Positions 5,088-6,147 of a stretch of DNA of 6,147 nucleotides are shown piece by piece; the stretch's first letter is position 1; every line of letters begins with the position of its first letter. The DNA comes from Pseudomonadota bacterium. Lineage in GTDB: Bacteria; Pseudomonadota; Gammaproteobacteria; Pseudomonadales; Oceanobacteraceae. The stretch covers positions 1 to 6,147 of the forward strand of contig JAEWQT010000071.1 of assembly GCA_023399105.1 (NCBI GenBank), in the 5' to 3' direction. Made by a program: the position numbers and the translations under genes. The notes beneath the pieces were generated by a model. It saw nothing but the letters and a program-made list of their open reading frames with translations. It ran no database searches and was not told where the DNA came from.

Positions 5088-6147
5088 TTAGCCACCGCAT
5101 GGATTGGGCGGTAATACGGACCCACCTGAGGAACCACCACTTCCGGTACCGCCATTGTTATTACCTGAGCTTGCTGGCGTATCAATAACCGGCTGTTTAT
5201 AAGCGCGGTCAGCACGTGGAACCGCCTGAGCATCCGCAGCATATGGATCGGTAATTTTGGGGCTGGTGGCCAGCACCTGGCTGGTTGTCAGGCTGTCGGG
5301 ATCGGCATAAGCGTTGCGTGGATTAATGCTCGCCGGGGTATTGGCAAACCAGGGAGCCGATAAACCTGCGGTATTCCAGGGAGAATCGGCCGGTAATATT
5401 TCCAGACCATATTTATCCACCCCGGCAGCACCGGTTTTACCGGTTAAGGAATTCCACTCCACCAGACCAGAATCGTATAAACGGCTGGGAATACCCAGAA
5501 TCACCGCAGCAGCAATGAGCGTGGTACCGGAGCGTGCTGAGGTTTCACAAAAGTGATAAATCGTATCGCCCGGCTGATAGGCATTACCCGCCTGCACGTA
5601 TTGATAATCGGCATTCACACCACCCGATACAAAGCCTTGCTGAGCAGGGCTTAATTCACCGTGCAGAATATTGCGCAGAGTATCTTTGCTGTAATACACA
5701 CCATTCACTACGTCCAGAACGTTACTGTATTCCAGATGCAATGCTCCCCGCGGATGACTTTGACGTGATCCAGCATTGCGGACGGATGCAGTACGGTCAG
5801 CCAGAGGCGTATTGGTCACCTGACCGCCAGTGCCCCAGGCCTGCAGACCAGCACTGTATTCACCCAGGCTGCGACCATCCCACAACAGCACCCCATCACC
5901 GTTATCAGGCTCATCGGTCAGCGGTAAGACGTTGATCAGATCTTCCACCGAGGCGTAGAGCGCGGTGTTATCCACCTTCAGATCTTTCACCGTGCTGACC
6001 TGACGATTCACCAGCGGGCTCGGATGGGCGGTTGGCTGAATCACCGTATCGGTAAAATAGGCCGCCCCCAGTTGCGCCTCTTCTGCCAGATAGGCGTTAT
6101 TACCGTTCAGTACGGCCAGGTTTTGTTGCGCCACGCCCCAATAACTG
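5088..6147 (-). CDS. extH: Secreted two-domain rhodanese-type sulfurtransferase, ExtH-like (5' end outside window)
   Basis: The frame is open to the right edge. A GTG at 6134 could serve as a start, but codons upstream of it (S-Y-W-G) continue a protein-like sequence: YWGVAQQNLAVLNGN resembles the end of an N-terminal rhodanese domain, so the true start is upstream. Numbering from 6134, a complete second rhodanese domain spans about 45-235: the LLWDGRSLGEYSAG strand-loop (84-96), HPRGALHLEY (127-136), and the active-site loop C196-E-T-S-A-R, followed by an LGIPSRLYDSGLVEWN ending. C196 is the expected persulfide-bearing nucleophile, and the six-residue loop fits sulfur rather than arsenate/phosphate substrates. 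After the domain come about 85 residues without recognisable fold, a Gly/Ser/Asn-rich linker (323-338) and the C-terminus NPCGG with a second cysteine, C346. It is the first visible gene of the operon. Similarity to ExtH of selenite/tellurite loci is from architecture and neighbours. Export is inferred, as the N-terminus is missing. Confidence 0.75.
   Translation of the reverse strand, partial: SYWGVAQQNLAVLNGNNAYLAEEAQLGAAYFTDTVIQPTAHPSPLVNRQVSTVKDLKVDNTALYASVEDLINVLPLTDEPDNGDGVLLWDGRSLGEYSAGLQAWGTGGQVTNTPLADRTASVRNAGSRQSHPRGALHLEYSNVLDVVNGVYYSKDTLRNILHGELSPAQQGFVSGGVNADYQYVQAGNAYQPGDTIYHFCETSARSGTTLIAAAVILGIPSRLYDSGLVEWNSLTGKTGAAGVDKYGLEILPADSPWNTAGLSAPWFANTPASINPRNAYADPDSLTTSQVLATSPKITDPYAADAQAVPRADRAYKQPVIDTPASSGNNNGGTGSGGSSGGSVLPPNPCGG

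Noticed and set aside
5534..5935. Open frame of 133 codons on the plus strand opposite the rhodanese gene
   Set aside because: Composition is rich in His/Arg/Pro/Gln as usual for antisense frames, no start context and no family resemblance.

Overview
The window is one compact minus-strand operon of six genes, preceded in coordinates by the tail of an unrelated plus-strand gene. GC content, codon use, c-type cytochromes, Sec signal peptides and an outer-membrane beta-barrel all point to a Gram-negative proteobacterium. A marine gammaproteobacterium of the Oceanospirillales type is my guess, but no taxonomic marker is present.

Layout on the plus axis: (1) 1-168, C-terminal end of a plus-strand gene, probably a class I SAM-dependent methyltransferase; it converges on the operon with only 3 bp between the stop codons. 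The operon reads right to left: (2) 5088-6147, a secreted two-domain rhodanese-type sulfurtransferase whose N-terminus lies beyond the window; (3) 5051-5072, a perfect 9-bp stem-loop in the only sizeable gap; (4) 4797-5039, a small exported protein with a Cys-Met-Cys motif; (5) 4267-4791, a membrane-anchored tri-heme cytochrome c; (6) 3110-4267, a phosphate-selective-type porin; (7) 1653-3095, a YeeE/YedE (TsuA-type) sulfur-compound transporter; (8) 1371-1643, a TusA-family sulfur carrier; (9) 172-1374, a membrane-anchored penta-heme cytochrome of the cytochrome c554 type. After the 48-bp gap below the rhodanese gene, the remaining junctions are 5 bp, 1-bp overlap, 14 bp, 9 bp and 4-bp overlap, so co-transcription and translational coupling are very likely. 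No gene-free stretch exceeds 50 bp, and I saw no RNA gene, CRISPR array, insertion sequence or attachment site.

The rhodanese + small protein + porin + small multiheme cytochrome set resembles the Ext loci of Geobacter (extHIJKL), which are linked to electron transfer through the outer membrane and to selenite/tellurite reduction. Here that set is joined to a thiosulfate-transporter/TusA pair of the YeeE-YeeD kind. My working model (inference) is a cell-envelope pathway in which the porin admits a sulfur, selenium or tellurium oxyanion, the anchored cytochromes deliver electrons in the periplasm, the rhodanese and the CxC protein handle reduced chalcogen as protein-bound persulfide or its selenium equivalent, and the YeeE/TusA pair brings sulfur or selenium into the cytoplasm. 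Neither the substrate nor the direction of electron flow can be read from the sequence. No outer-surface cytochrome is visible, but genes upstream (beyond 6147) are not shown.
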